Positions 28,462 to 37,852 of a stretch of DNA of 64,000 nucleotides are shown here, in pieces. The stretch is taken from the NCBI RefSeq assembly GCF_024124545.1, contig NZ_JAMXSF010000011.1, positions 62,001-126,000 of the forward strand, written 5' to 3'. This stretch comes from Pseudoalteromonas sp. XMcav2-N (lineage in GTDB: Bacteria; Pseudomonadota; Gammaproteobacteria; Enterobacterales; Alteromonadaceae). Made by a program: the position numbers and the translations under genes. Below the pieces are notes generated by a model. The model ran no database searches, was not told where the DNA came from, and was given only the letters and a program-made list of their open reading frames with translations. Each line of letters starts with the position of its first letter. Positions within the stretch are counted from its first letter, which is position 1.

Positions 28462-28665
28462 CTATGCCAGCATCAACCCCAGGTAAAACTCAAACTTTTC
28501 CTTCAATACCGTCTGCTCAGAGATAGGACGTTGATTAATGGCGTCATAAATGGCCTCTCGGCTATTTTTACCGCGTTTTATTTGATAGGCCCAGAATGAC
28601 GCCTCGTACTCTAACTGAATTTGATATTTATCTTGTCGTGATAAATTACACAGGTTATAGCTCAT
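28462..28665 (-). CDS. small conserved protein, possibly DUF3283 family
   Basis: The protein has 67 residues, starts MSYNLCNLSRQDKYQIQLEYEA and is rich in charged helices, with no membrane segment or Cys cluster beyond one Cys. The start and overall pattern (N-terminal NLCNL, a central Lys-rich KRGKNSREAI, C-terminal KEKFEFYLGL) recall the DUF3283 family of Vibrio and Shewanella; I am recalling that and could not check it. It is the first gene of a three-gene operon with the GNAT and EAL sensor genes. Function unknown. Confidence 0.7.
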   Translation of the reverse strand: MSYNLCNLSRQDKYQIQLEYEASFWAYQIKRGKNSREAIYDAINQRPISEQTVLKEKFEFYLGLMLA

Positions 28666-28823
28666 AGTAAATTTGGTTACAGCAATCTCTGTAAAAAGTG
28701 TATCATAATTACGCTAAGGTGTATCCGATCATGCAAAATGTGCCGCCATCGAGTAAGCAAAATTGCTTCGTCTCGAAGGCAAATAGCGTGACAGGATGGT
28801 TCGATTTTCAATAAGGAGATCCA

Positions 28824-29507
28824 TTGCGAATTTTCAGCTTGATATTGCTTTACTGTCTGAGTTTGAAAAGTATGGCATCAGATAACCGGACACTCTACTT
28901 CAACCGTCCGGCCGATACCCCCCAGGCCAGGTACGTTATCGAATTACTGCAAACCGCTTATCAACAGTTGGGGTACCAACTTGAGCTGGTCGATTTCAAC
29001 CGGCAAAGTGCATTAATTGCAGCCAATGATGGCGCTTTGGATGGCCAGCTTGGTCGGATCCATGGTGTAACTCAGGCTTACCCGAACCTACTTAAAGTTC
29101 GTTTTCCTCTATACACGTTTAATCTACAGTTGCTAAGCCGTTGCCTGAGTTGCACATTCCAGCAACTTGACTCTTTGGTCATACAGAGTGGTTATCTGGT
29201 TGCCAATCAGTACCTGGAGACGACTCCGTTTAATGGCCAGCTAATAGAAGTAAAAAACAACATTACTCAGCTTAATCTGGTTACTCAGGGCAAAGTACAG
29301 GCTGCACTGGTCGTTGACTTTCACTTGCGTGAGTACCTTGCAGACATTGATTTAGAGTCTTTTAAAATAGAAACCCTGTTGACCATCGAGACTTTTCACT
29401 ACTTGCATCAAAAACATAAAACGCTGATCCCACAACTAGAACAAGCATTGAATCAACTGGCTAAGAAAGGAACGGTAACCATGTTAAAAGCTAAGTATCA
29501 GATTTAA
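28824..29507 (+). CDS. periplasmic solute-binding protein, family 3-like
   Basis: The protein has 227 residues with a signal peptide ending near MASDN. The repeat of alpha/beta segments, VIELLQTAYQQLGYQLELVDF near the N-terminus and VTQGKVQAALVVDFHLREYL later, resembles short SBP_bac_3-like proteins found singly in marine gammaproteobacteria. No permease or ATPase genes are next to it, so it may be a sensor accessory rather than a transport component. The start codon is TTG at 28824, five bases after AAGGAG. Its 3' end overlaps the convergent DUF1289 gene by 17 bases. Confidence 0.75.
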   Translation: MRIFSLILLYCLSLKSMASDNRTLYFNRPADTPQARYVIELLQTAYQQLGYQLELVDFNRQSALIAANDGALDGQLGRIHGVTQAYPNLLKVRFPLYTFNLQLLSRCLSCTFQQLDSLVIQSGYLVANQYLETTPFNGQLIEVKNNITQLNLVTQGKVQAALVVDFHLREYLADIDLESFKIETLLTIETFHYLHQKHKTLIPQLEQALNQLAKKGTVTMLKAKYQI

Positions 29508-29760
29508 AGAAATCGTCTTGCTCTGCCGCTTGTTCTGCGCCTTTTGATGGCATGTCACTATGGCGTTTTTTCGCTGCCATCACACGTTTTTGTCGCTGCG
29601 CACACAGCTCGATCACTTTGCGTTTTTGTTGCTCAGTTAGGGCATGCCAGTGAAAGCGCTCTTCACGACTGCGAAAGCACCCTTTACAGTAACCCCGGTT
29701 GTTCACTTCACAGATCCCGCGGCAAGGGCTGGGGATCTCAAAAATCTCAATCTGTTCCAT
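29491..29760 (-). CDS. DUF1289 family protein
   Basis: The protein has 89 residues with four Cys in SPCRGICEVNNRGYCKGC, then CFRSREERFHWHALTEQQK. This pattern is diagnostic of DUF1289 (YdhL-like) proteins, which probably bind a metal or Fe-S centre; the function is not established. The C-terminal 30 residues are polar and likely disordered. It overlaps the convergent solute-binding protein gene by 17 bases at the 3' end. Confidence 0.85.
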   Translation of the reverse strand: MEQIEIFEIPSPCRGICEVNNRGYCKGCFRSREERFHWHALTEQQKRKVIELCAQRQKRVMAAKKRHSDMPSKGAEQAAEQDDFFKSDT

Positions 29761-30188
29761 ATGGACTCAAAAACGTGCGCTTAATTCGGCCTGCAGCCAA
29801 ATTGACGCCCGGTTAATGCCTAGCCGAATTCATTTTTGATTATAATACATACCGTAAACCGCATTGTATAATTAGGATAAAGCGACTCATGAAAAATGGC
29901 TTGCCTTTTTCTGCTTTTTGCCTTGTATTGCTTGAGCAGATTTTCACAGTGGCAATATTGAAATGATAGCAATGAGATATAATGACTAAACAATCTCTAT
30001 TGGCCTTGAAGGGGCAGCACAAACAGACGGTAAACAGGTTTCTGCCTTGATCGAAGCAGGGCCTCATTCAGTGAAGAGTTTTCGTTACTTCTGTCGGCCA
30101 AAGCCCAAGGGAAAGCCGGAGCACCTCAAATGGACGAAACCACCTGTGTTGTCAATGCGATGAATGAAAGGTAAGTAAAGCAGAAAGT
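29761..30188. other. long intergenic region before the tRNA-Phe/Thr cluster
   Basis: About 430 bases hold no gene I can support. Near 29982 a 22-codon plus-strand ORF starts MTKQSLLALKGQ, and in another frame codons from about 29996 to 30163 stay open for over 50 residues without a start. This could be a decayed gene or chance. No terminator or promoter pair was assigned apart from the tRNA terminator at the right edge. Confidence 0.4.
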
Positions 30189-30216
30189 AAAAAGCCCCGC
30201 TAATGCGAGGCTTTTT
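30189..30216 (-). terminator. terminator of the tRNA-Phe/Thr operon
   Basis: Arms 30189-30200 and 30205-30216 form a 12-bp stem around TAAT. In the minus-strand RNA the one mismatch becomes a G-U pair, and the stem is followed by a U tract. It directly follows the last tRNA-Phe. Confidence 0.9.
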
Positions 30217-30221
30217 AATAA

Positions 30222-30297
30222 TGGTGCCCAGAGGCGGAATCGAACCACCGACACGAGGATTTTCAATCCTCTGCTCTACCGACTGAGCTATCTGGGC
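30222..30297 (-). tRNA. tRNA-Phe (GAA), copy 1
   Basis: 76 bases including encoded CCA. The minus strand starts GCCCAGATAGCTCAGTCGG and has anticodon GAA in the loop TGAAAA; the T arm is GGTTCGATTCC. It is the last gene of a six-tRNA operon and identical to three other copies. Confidence 0.98.
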
Positions 30298-30302
30298 TTA
30301 AA

Positions 30303-30378
<76 letters not shown>

Positions 30379-30392
30379 GCACCTTTTAAAAA

Positions 30393-30468
30393 TGGTGCCC
30401 AGAGGCGGAATCGAACCACCGACACGAGGATTTTCAATCCTCTGCTCTACCGACTGAGCTATCTGGGC
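30393..30468 (-). tRNA. tRNA-Phe (GAA), copy 2
   Basis: Identical in sequence to copy 1, with encoded CCA. It is separated from the downstream tRNA-Thr by 14 bases. Confidence 0.98.
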
Positions 30469-30529
30469 TTAAATTGGTTATATTGTGCTGCTTTAAAGCA
30501 AGAATCTGAATTTCAGACTCAAAATATAA

Positions 30530-30605
30530 TGGTGCCCAGAGGCGGAATCGAACCACCGACACGAGGATTTTCAATCCTCTGCTCTACCGACTGAGCTATC
30601 TGGGC
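30530..30605 (-). tRNA. tRNA-Phe (GAA), copy 3
   Basis: Identical to the other tRNA-Phe copies. A 61-base spacer (30469-30529) separates it from copy 2 and marks the junction of the two Phe-Thr-Phe blocks. Confidence 0.98.
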
Positions 30606-30610
30606 TTAAA

Positions 30611-30686
<76 letters not shown>

Positions 30687-30700
30687 GCACCTTTTAAAAA

Positions 30701-30776
30701 TGGTGCCCAGAGGCGGAATCGAACCACCGACACGAGGATTTTCAATCCTCTGCTCTACCGACTGAGCTATCTGGGC
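30701..30776 (-). tRNA. tRNA-Phe (GAA), copy 4
   Basis: First gene of the operon, starting ten bases after the promoter -10 box. Identical to the other copies. Confidence 0.98.
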
Positions 30777-30785
30777 GTGCGGCGT

Positions 30786-30814
30786 ATTAAACGGGTTTTG
30801 CCTTGTTAAGTCAA
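30786..30814 (-). promoter_or_regulatory. promoter of the tRNA-Phe/Thr operon
   Basis: TTGACT (30809-30814) and TTTAAT (30786-30791) are separated by 17 bases on the minus strand. The GC-rich discriminator ACGCCGCAC that follows is typical of stable-RNA promoters under stringent (ppGpp) control. Confidence 0.88.
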
Positions 30815-30929
30815 CTTTTTTTTTAAACTCCGTGTTTGACTGAACACTATTCCGACAAAACACGTTTAATCGATTAAATTTCCCGCTTTATTTGGCAATT
30901 TAAAGCCCTTTGTAACCTGGTTTTATCAC

Positions 30930-30942
30930 TTACCTTAGGTAA
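30930..30942. promoter_or_regulatory. palindrome upstream of the hybrid kinase
   Basis: TTACCTTAGGTAA is a near-perfect palindrome about 85 bases before the hybrid kinase start. It may be an operator; no factor is suggested by the sequence. Confidence 0.25.
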
Positions 30943-31026
30943 AAACGGGGAGAATTCATCCACTATAGGTGGTAGGATTGCACCAACAAAGAAACATAGC
31001 ACAAAAGTTGGGTTCGGAATCACATA

Positions 31027-33996
31027 ATGGAAAACTCGTCTCATACGAATATAAAGGGGTTTGTGCCTCTATTTATCGTCGTTACTATCATTATTGCAGC
31101 TATCTCGGCGGCCGCTGCCTTCACATGGCCAAGTAAGAACCAGGATAAAGCAGATTCCACCCCGCGGCCCGACCTTGTTTTGTTAGCCAAGGACATCTCA
31201 ACGCCATTGTCACACGCGATGATGAAACTTGGGTACAATTATGCCAAACAGATACTCTCGGCATTTGAAGCCAGCAATCCGGACATAGAACTTTATCTAT
31301 ATAGTGACAGTGGCATAGGGCAACCTAGTCTGGTGTACCAAAGTAATGAGCAAAGTATTGCACCAATAAAACGACAGGCCAAAGTAGACCAGGGTGGGGA
31401 GCTCGTTGTACATCAACCTCTGGTATTGGATGACTTACCCGTTGGAGAACTGATTTTAAGATACGCCCCACAGCAGAGCGTCTCGAACGCAACGCCTGTA
31501 ACCAGCATGTTGTTAGCCGTTTGTGCTTTGATCCTGACCATCGCCTTTGGCCTGTTTCTGAAACGCCAGATCATTGGCCGCCTGAGTAAAGACCTGACCG
31601 AGCTCAACGAAGAACTACAGCACCTGCTGGACCAAAAGTCTTACGATATTCATGTCACAGAGAAACTAAGCTTTGGATTGTCAAAAACAGCGATTGGCAT
31701 CAATCAGCTGATCAATCAGATCCGTGATATTATTCAAGGTAATCAGGCTGCGCAAAGAGAGTTAAAGCAGCTACAAACCAGTTTAGAGTCTGAAGTTCAG
31801 GCCAGAACGCTGGCGCTGGAAAAAGCCACATTAAATGCCGAACGCGCCAGTGAAGCGAAAACAACTTTCCTCGCGACCATGAGCCACGAGATAAGAACCC
31901 CCATGAATGGTGTTATTGGCACCATTGACTTGTTGCGTCAGACTGAATTGGACGGCGCGCAACATCGCCTGACCACTATTATTCGTGATTCCGCTTTCTC
32001 GTTACTGGGAATACTCGACGACATACTCGATTTCTCTAAAATTGAAGCCGGTAAGCTTCAGATGGACAATAGCGCGTTTTCTGTGGCGGAGACCATAGAA
32101 GAAGTGGCACGAGTCCTCTCATCCGTGGCCAGAAAACGTAAGCTGGATCTGCAATTGTCTGTTGCACCAGATATCCCCAACAATCTGGTAGGTGATGCAG
32201 TGCGCGTTCGTCAGGTACTATACAATCTGTGTAGTAACGCGATTAAGTTCACGACCTCAGACGACGCAAGACGCGGCTTTGTAAAAATTGCGGTAGAAGT
32301 AGCGCAAAACACCTCTGAACACTACACCTTGCGCTTTACCGTCACCGATAACGGCAAAGGCATGACCCAGGCGCAGCTTAGGGAGATTTTTAACCCCTTC
32401 ATTCAAGCCGAAGGCTCTATTACCCGAGAGTATGGCGGTACGGGACTGGGCTTATCAATCTGTAAAAGTCTGGTTGAACTGATGCTGGGATCCATTCACG
32501 TGAGTTCTGACATCGGTATGGGCAGTGAATTTGTAGTAGAACTGCCATTTAGCGTCAAAGGTAAAATCGCCTATGCAAATAAAGCGGTACTAAACAATCA
32601 AAGGGTTGTGGTACTGACCCATGCCCAGGCTCGCCGCAACATTGTTGGCCGTTACTTGTCATTTATGGGCGCAGATACTGTAGTGCTAAAAGAGGCCGAC
32701 GAGCTCAGCGAATATCAATACGACAGCGATGTGATCTGGATACTGGACGGCCTGGATGGCATGGACAAAGTAAATGGCCAGCTGCGCGATTTACTCTACT
32801 CAATCGAACACAACAATCAACAAGTCATTGTGCTTAGCACTATGGATGAGCCTGCGCTCAACCATGACCGTATCTTCTATCTCAACGCTGCGCCTTTGTG
32901 CAAATCGAGCTTTATGACAGCCGTACTGGTCGCTGCGGGTCTTCATCAGCCTAAGAAACTCAAGCCTTCACGCTCATTGAACAAATACCTGAATGTCGAA
33001 GATGCCAGAGCTGCTAATAAGCTGGTGTTGCTGGTAGAAGACAATGTACTGAATCAGCAGGTACTGACCGATCAGTTACATTTACTAGGCTATGGCGTAG
33101 AAGTCGCTGAAAACGGTGAAGAAGGCCTGGCTCGCTGGCAACAGTCCCATTACCCCATTATTCTTACCGATCTGCACATGCCAAAAATGTCAGGCTACGA
33201 CATGGTTGCTAAGATCCGTGAAGAAGCGGAACAAGCAGAAGACATCAATGCTCAGCCTTATATCATTGCCATCACGGCCAATGCCCTGAAAGGTGAGCGT
33301 GATCGCTGCCTGGCAGCCGGTATGAATGATTACATCACTAAGCCGGTCGAGCTCAATGTACTGGAGGCAACACTGGACACCTGGCAACAATCAACAGGTG
33401 CAGCACAAAAACAACCTCACACAGAACAAGCAGAGGTGAGAAGATCCAAAGCTGCGGCCACTGAGCCGGCAAGTCCACCTCTTCAGCAAGCACAGGAACC
33501 AAAGGTTCCAGAGAAAAAGCAGGAATCACAGCCGCAAAATACAGAGTCGGAGACTGTCGAGCAGCAGCGCGTTGACCCAGTAGATGAGAGCACAGTGGCG
33601 GAGGAGCCTGACGACAGTGCAGGACCTGCTCAATCAGCGCCAGAGGAGCCAATTGATTTGGCGCAACTGGATAAGTATGTCAACCATGACGCCAATAAAC
33701 GATTGCGGTTTTTCCGGATGTATCTCGAGCAAAGTAGTGAACTGGCCAGAGATATCAATGGCGCCGTCATTTCTATGAGTCAGGAAGAAATAGTCGAAGC
33801 CTGCCATCAGCTCAAATCCATATCAAAAACCATTGGTGCACACCGTGTTGCTGATATGGCCACCCAGTTTGAACATCGCTGTAAAAATGAAGAGCTGACC
33901 AGTGATGAGCTGATCCACTTGCGTGACGCACTTGAAACAGAGTACCAGCAAGCAACGGAATTTATTCAGCGTTACTTGCAATCACAAGTCGATTAA
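31027..33996 (+). CDS. hybrid sensor histidine kinase with receiver and HPt domains
   Basis: The protein has 989 residues. A membrane segment lies near 12-32, a short periplasmic region follows, and a second segment lies near 158-178. A HAMP-like/coiled-coil linker leads to the phosphoacceptor His287 in TMSHEIRTPMNG, then the ATPase domain with DNGKGM and GGTGLGLSI. A degenerate receiver-like stretch covers about 515-640. A true receiver follows with Asp715 in TDLHMPKMSG, then a Pro/Glu/Gln-rich linker of about 110 residues, and an HPt domain with His927 in CHQLKSISK. The order matches BarA/ArcB-type phosphorelay kinases, but the sensor region is not recognisable. No cognate regulator is adjacent. 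Confidence 0.92.
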   Translation: MENSSHTNIKGFVPLFIVVTIIIAAISAAAAFTWPSKNQDKADSTPRPDLVLLAKDISTPLSHAMMKLGYNYAKQILSAFEASNPDIELYLYSDSGIGQPSLVYQSNEQSIAPIKRQAKVDQGGELVVHQPLVLDDLPVGELILRYAPQQSVSNATPVTSMLLAVCALILTIAFGLFLKRQIIGRLSKDLTELNEELQHLLDQKSYDIHVTEKLSFGLSKTAIGINQLINQIRDIIQGNQAAQRELKQLQTSLESEVQARTLALEKATLNAERASEAKTTFLATMSHEIRTPMNGVIGTIDLLRQTELDGAQHRLTTIIRDSAFSLLGILDDILDFSKIEAGKLQMDNSAFSVAETIEEVARVLSSVARKRKLDLQLSVAPDIPNNLVGDAVRVRQVLYNLCSNAIKFTTSDDARRGFVKIAVEVAQNTSEHYTLRFTVTDNGKGMTQAQLREIFNPFIQAEGSITREYGGTGLGLSICKSLVELMLGSIHVSSDIGMGSEFVVELPFSVKGKIAYANKAVLNNQRVVVLTHAQARRNIVGRYLSFMGADTVVLKEADELSEYQYDSDVIWILDGLDGMDKVNGQLRDLLYSIEHNNQQVIVLSTMDEPALNHDRIFYLNAAPLCKSSFMTAVLVAAGLHQPKKLKPSRSLNKYLNVEDARAANKLVLLVEDNVLNQQVLTDQLHLLGYGVEVAENGEEGLARWQQSHYPIILTDLHMPKMSGYDMVAKIREEAEQAEDINAQPYIIAITANALKGERDRCLAAGMNDYITKPVELNVLEATLDTWQQSTGAAQKQPHTEQAEVRRSKAAATEPASPPLQQAQEPKVPEKKQESQPQNTESETVEQQRVDPVDESTVAEEPDDSAGPAQSAPEEPIDLAQLDKYVNHDANKRLRFFRMYLEQSSELARDINGAVISMSQEEIVEACHQLKSISKTIGAHRVADMATQFEHRCKNEELTSDELIHLRDALETEYQQATEFIQRYLQSQVD

Positions 33997-34005
33997 TCAT
34001 ACTAA

Positions 34006-34035
34006 GTGCACTCAGCAGCTTGCTACTGAGTGCAC
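34006..34035. terminator. hairpin between hybrid kinase and the 59-residue gene
   Basis: A 10-bp perfect stem (34006-34015 with 34026-34035) lies between the two convergent stop codons. There is no T tract on either strand, so it may block exonuclease or act with Rho rather than terminate alone. Confidence 0.5.
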
Positions 34036-34039
34036 ACCA

Positions 34040-34219
34040 TTAGCCCTGCACCATCCCGTATATCAGACGAATCACGATAGAAATCATCACCAGGGGTAAA
34101 ATATACTTCCCGTATTTCTGCATTTTATCGAGCCCAACTCGACTTTGGTACTTTTCGAGTAATGGGATCAGGATCAGCAAGGCGACAATCAAGCTTGCCA
34201 GAATTATCAGAACATTCAA
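34040..34219 (-). CDS. 59-residue membrane protein of unknown function
   Basis: The minus strand encodes 59 residues from TTG 34219, nine bases after AAAGGAG, to TAA. The product begins MNVLIILASLIVALLILIPL, has a positively charged middle (EKYQSRVGLDKMQKYGKY) and a second hydrophobic segment ILPLVMISIVIRLIYG, so it should form two membrane helices with a charged loop. It lies 143 bases downstream of oadB, beyond that operon's terminator, so it is probably transcribed separately. I do not recognise the family. The good ribosome site and two clean helices make it a likely real gene, although the start codon is not ATG. Confidence 0.65.
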   Translation of the reverse strand: MNVLIILASLIVALLILIPLLEKYQSRVGLDKMQKYGKYILPLVMISIVIRLIYGMVQG

Positions 34220-34317
34220 AACTACGCGCTCCTTTTATTAATGGTGTTACCATGCCATAGCAGTGGCCAGTTTGCCAAGTGTCGGGCGGTGTCTAATTTG
34301 AGGGTCCAGAGCACGGA

Positions 34318-34346
34318 AGAAAAAAGCGCGAAGCATAACTTCGCGC
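34318..34346 (-). terminator. terminator of the oad operon
   Basis: GCGCGAAG and CTTCGCGC (34326-34333 and 34339-34346) form an 8-bp stem followed on the minus strand by a T run (34319-34325), 17 bases after the oadB stop. Confidence 0.9.
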
Positions 34347-34362
34347 AACAGGTTGGAGAGTG

Positions 34363-35499
34363 TTAACCGACAAGTGCAAGCAAAATGCCTGCGGCAACGG
34401 CGCTTCCAAGTACGCCTGCCACATTGGGACCCATTGCATGCATTAATAAAAAGTTGTGTGGATTGCTTTCCAGACCAACCTTATTTACAACCCGGGCAGC
34501 CATAGGTACTGCGGATACGCCAGCAGCCCCAACAAGCGGGTTAATCGGGCTGTCACCAGCAAAGCGATTCATCATCTTCGCCATATAGACGCCAGAGGCT
34601 GTACCTATGCTAAAGGCCACCGCACCCAGCACCAGGATCCCTATGGTCTCTACGGTCAGAAACTGATCTGCAGCCAATTTAGAGCCCACTGCTAATCCAA
34701 GGAAAATGGTTGTAATATTAATAATTTCGTTCTGGGCAGAATTGCTCAGACGATCAACCACCCCAGACTCTTTCATCAGGTTACCCAGGCAAAACATGCC
34801 AACCAGTGGGGTTGCAGCAGGCAGGAATAACAGTGTCAGTGTCAGAACGCCCAGAGGAAACAGGATCTTCTCCTGCTTTGAGACAGCTCTCAACTGTGGC
34901 ATCGTAATATTGCGCTCCTCTTCTGTGGTCAACAGACGCATAATGGGTGGCTGAATAATCGGCACCAGCGCCATATAAGAATAAGCAGCAACCGCAATGG
35001 CCCCTAGCAATTCCGGAGATAAGCGCGATGCAAGGAAAATTGCAGTCGGGCCATCAGCCCCTCCGATAATGGCAATCGCGGAAGCATCTTGCAGGGTAAA
35101 CTCGAAGCCAGGTACATAGTTCAGTAAGATGGCCCCAAATAAAGTCGCAAAAATACCAAACTGAGCAGCCGCCCCCAACAGCAACATCCTCGGGTTGGCA
35201 ATTAAGGCACTAAAATCCGTCAATGCGCCGACGCCCATAAAGATCAGTAACGGAAACACACCACTGTCTATACCTATATAGTAAACGTAGTAGAGCAGCC
35301 CACCAGGATCTGCCAGACCCGCGACGGGTATATTGGTCAGAATGGCACCAAAGCCAATTGGCACCAGCAATAAAGGCTCAAATCCTTTTGCAATTGCCAG
35401 ATATAGTAGCCCACAGCCGACCGCAATCATTGCCAACGCTGGTAAAGTCAGGTTGGCCAGCCCAGTCGCTGACCACAGGTTAAATAGTCCATCCATCAA
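34363..35499 (-). CDS. oadB: oxaloacetate decarboxylase, beta (sodium pump) subunit
   Basis: The protein has 378 residues, with about nine to ten membrane segments. The blocks [29 protein letters not shown] and the [14 protein letters not shown] loop, holding a key Asp in the sodium pathway, are diagnostic of the beta subunit of sodium-pumping decarboxylases. With OadA and OadG it should couple decarboxylation of oxaloacetate (or a related carboxybiotin acid) to Na+ export across the inner membrane. It is the last gene of oadGAB, seven bases after oadA. Confidence 0.95.
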   Translation of the reverse strand: MMDGLFNLWSATGLANLTLPALAMIAVGCGLLYLAIAKGFEPLLLVPIGFGAILTNIPVAGLADPGGLLYYVYYIGIDSGVFPLLIFMGVGALTDFSALIANPRMLLLGAAAQFGIFATLFGAILLNYVPGFEFTLQDASAIAIIGGADGPTAIFLASRLSPELLGAIAVAAYSYMALVPIIQPPIMRLLTTEEERNITMPQLRAVSKQEKILFPLGVLTLTLLFLPAATPLVGMFCLGNLMKESGVVDRLSNSAQNEIINITTIFLGLAVGSKLAADQFLTVETIGILVLGAVAFSIGTASGVYMAKMMNRFAGDSPINPLVGAAGVSAVPMAARVVNKVGLESNPHNFLLMHAMGPNVAGVLGSAVAAGILLALVG

Positions 35500-35506
35500 A
35501 CATCTC

Positions 35507-37279
35507 CTAGGCCAGCTCTACAATGGCATCGCCAGCCGACACTGAGTCACCTTCGTTAACCAGGATATCGGCAATCTTACCGCTGTGGGTCGCCCGCACT
35601 TCGGTCTCCATCTTCATCGCCTCCATAATCAATACCAGATCGCCCTGCTCTACTACATCCCCTCGTCGAGCATGCAATTTAAAAATATTACCCGCCAAAG
35701 GTGCGTTTAGCGTTTCACCACTGCTGACCGATGCCGATTGTGGCATTAGCTCACTGTCCTTCACCGCGACTTCCTGTAATTCCCCACCAGGTGCTACCAA
35801 CACGTTATACACTTTTCCATCCACCTGGACGCTATAACGCTCCTGCGCTGATTTCGAGCGTGTCGGTTTAGGTGCCGCAGAGTCACTCTGTACCAGCTCA
35901 GGTTTAGGCTCGAATGCCTCTGGGTTATTTCGGTTTTGTAGAAATTTCAGGCCAATTTGCGGAAACAAGGCATAAGTAAGCACATCATCAACCACGGCTT
36001 CACTAAGACTCAACTGCAGACTGCTCGCCTTCTCCAGTAAGTCAGATTCAAGCTGTGCCAGCTCTGGCTCGATTAGGTCTGCCGGGCGGCAGGTGATCGC
36101 TTCAGCTCCATCGAGTACACGCTGCTGCAAAGCTTGGTCGACCGGTGCGGGTGTTTTCCCGTATTCGCCTTTGAGGACACCCGCGGTTTCTTTGGTGATG
36201 GTTTTGTAGCGCTCTCCTGTCAGGACATTCAGTACCGCCTGAGTTCCGACGATTTGAGAGGTCGGTGTCACCAACGGCAAAAAGCCCAAATCTTGACGTA
36301 CAGATGGGATTTCCTTGAGCACCTCATCAAGACGGTCTCCAGCTCCTTGCTCTTTGAGCTGATTTTCCATATTGGTCAGCATACCTCCCGGAACTTGCGC
36401 CGATAAAATACGCCCATCAACCCCTTTTAGACTGCCCTCAAAAGCTGCGTACTTTTTACGGACATCACGGAAGTAAGCGGCAATTTCTTCAAGTTGCAAT
36501 AAGTCCAGTCCGGTATCCCGTTCAGTGCCCTCAACGATCGACACCAAAGTCTCTGTGGCACTGTGACCATAAGTCATACTCATGGACGAGATGGCGGTAT
36601 CCAGCATATCGATGCCTGCATCCACCGCTTTTTGGTACGTTGCGGTACTCAGGCCCGTAGTAGCATGACATTGCATGGCGATTGGAACAGACACCGTGTT
36701 TTTCAGTTCACGGATCAACACTTCAGCATCATAAGGTTTTAGTAAACCTGCCATGTCTTTAATACAGATTGAATGGCACCCCATTTGCTCCAACTGCTTC
36801 GCCTGCGCCAGCCACATATCCAGGGTATGTACCGGGCTGACCGTATATGAGATGGTACCCTGCGCATGTGCCCCCACTTTAATGGCTGCACGTATAGCGG
36901 TTTCCAGGTTGCGTACATCGTTCATAGCATCGAAAATTCGGAATACATCGACACCATTGTGGTGAGCACGCTCAACAAACTTTTCAACGACATCGTCAGC
37001 ATAATGCCGATATCCCAACAAGTTCTGGCCACGCAACAACATCTGTTGCTTAGTGTTGGGCATAGCCTCTTTTAGAGCGCGGATCCGATACCAGGGATCT
37101 TCACCCAAATACCGTATACAGGCATCAAAAGTGGCTCCTCCCCAGGATTCGACTGACCAGTAACCAATCTGATCCAGTTTCTCAGCAATTGGCAGCATAT
37201 CTTCCAGGCGCATACGAGTGGCTAATAGCGATTGATGTGCATCGCGCAGTACCAGTTCAGTAAGTTTGAGCTGTGGCAT
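35507..37279 (-). CDS. oadA: oxaloacetate decarboxylase, alpha subunit
   Basis: The protein has 590 residues. The N-terminal carboxyltransferase TIM barrel begins [19 protein letters not shown] and has the metal-binding QCHATTGL motif. The C-terminal 70 residues form a biotinyl domain with the attachment Lys556 in EAMKM, after a Pro/Ser-rich linker. It moves the carboxyl group of oxaloacetate to biotin, which OadB then decarboxylates. It is the middle gene of oadGAB, with a 14-base gap from oadG. Confidence 0.95.
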   Translation of the reverse strand: MPQLKLTELVLRDAHQSLLATRMRLEDMLPIAEKLDQIGYWSVESWGGATFDACIRYLGEDPWYRIRALKEAMPNTKQQMLLRGQNLLGYRHYADDVVEKFVERAHHNGVDVFRIFDAMNDVRNLETAIRAAIKVGAHAQGTISYTVSPVHTLDMWLAQAKQLEQMGCHSICIKDMAGLLKPYDAEVLIRELKNTVSVPIAMQCHATTGLSTATYQKAVDAGIDMLDTAISSMSMTYGHSATETLVSIVEGTERDTGLDLLQLEEIAAYFRDVRKKYAAFEGSLKGVDGRILSAQVPGGMLTNMENQLKEQGAGDRLDEVLKEIPSVRQDLGFLPLVTPTSQIVGTQAVLNVLTGERYKTITKETAGVLKGEYGKTPAPVDQALQQRVLDGAEAITCRPADLIEPELAQLESDLLEKASSLQLSLSEAVVDDVLTYALFPQIGLKFLQNRNNPEAFEPKPELVQSDSAAPKPTRSKSAQERYSVQVDGKVYNVLVAPGGELQEVAVKDSELMPQSASVSSGETLNAPLAGNIFKLHARRGDVVEQGDLVLIMEAMKMETEVRATHSGKIADILVNEGDSVSAGDAIVELA

Positions 37280-37293
37280 AAAGGACCCCTTGA

Positions 37294-37554
37294 TTATTTT
37301 TCTGATTGGAAGTGCTGATTGCGGTATTGTGAAATCGCAGCGCTAATAGCTGCCAGATGCTCACCGGGTACCTGTTCTTCACTCGTCGGCTTTGATTTAG
37401 TTCTCCGCGAACTTGGTGGTGTCTGTTCTGCCGGAGCAGCAAACCTGGATAACCCTTTCACTGCGATGATCAAAATAGACAAAAATACGAACACCCCGAC
37501 CATGCCGGTAAGCATTAAGTTGGCGGCCTGAGCCAGTAAGGCTGTAATGTCCAT
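37294..37554 (-). CDS. oadG: oxaloacetate decarboxylase, gamma subunit
   Basis: The protein has 86 residues: a single membrane segment near residues 12-35 ([22 protein letters not shown]), then a polar Pro/Ser/Lys-rich tail, and [13 protein letters not shown] near the C-terminus, where gamma subunits bind the alpha subunit. It is the first gene of oadGAB and starts about 80 bases from the probable promoter. Confidence 0.9.
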   Translation of the reverse strand: MDITALLAQAANLMLTGMVGVFVFLSILIIAVKGLSRFAAPAEQTPPSSRRTKSKPTSEEQVPGEHLAAISAAISQYRNQHFQSEK

Positions 37555-37641
37555 CTCTGCTCTCCCCTTGTTGTTAACATTTTTTACGTGACATCATGCA
37601 GATACAATAGATAGCCACAATTTATAGATATTTATGCAATC

Positions 37642-37669
37642 ATCATAGCAAAACAGGTCGCTTTGTAAA
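37642..37669 (-). promoter_or_regulatory. probable promoter of oadGAB
   Basis: TTTACA (37664-37669) and TATGAT (37642-37647) are separated by 16 bases on the minus strand, about 80 bases upstream of oadG. A PdhR-like palindrome lies just upstream of the -35 box. Confidence 0.65.
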
Positions 37670-37679
37670 CTCACGTGTA

Positions 37680-37696
37680 AATTGGTATTACCAATT
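37680..37696. promoter_or_regulatory. PdhR-like operator palindrome 1
   Basis: AATTGGTATTACCAATT is a perfect palindrome fitting ATTGGTnnnACCAAT, the site type bound by PdhR and related GntR-family regulators of pyruvate metabolism. It lies about 10 bases upstream of the probable oad -35 box. It could also be related to the ACCAATTT ends of the repeat at 15623-15832. Confidence 0.55.
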
Positions 37697-37852
37697 AAAA
37701 TAAACACATAAATTCAACCTGTTACAATATTCCAAATGAATATTTAATGAAAACAGCCAAATAAATATGAAAAATAGTCAAGATACCTGACAAAAATAGA
37801 GAGGTGGCATAAAAAATATTCACTGAGGCAGCGACCCAGAACAGAAACATAC
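37697..37852. other. AT-rich intergenic region between oadGAB and the YcxB-like gene
   Basis: This middle part of the 433-base gap between divergent genes is very AT-rich and holds no ORF. The two flanking PdhR-like palindromes and the two promoters account for the rest of the gap. Confidence 0.5.
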
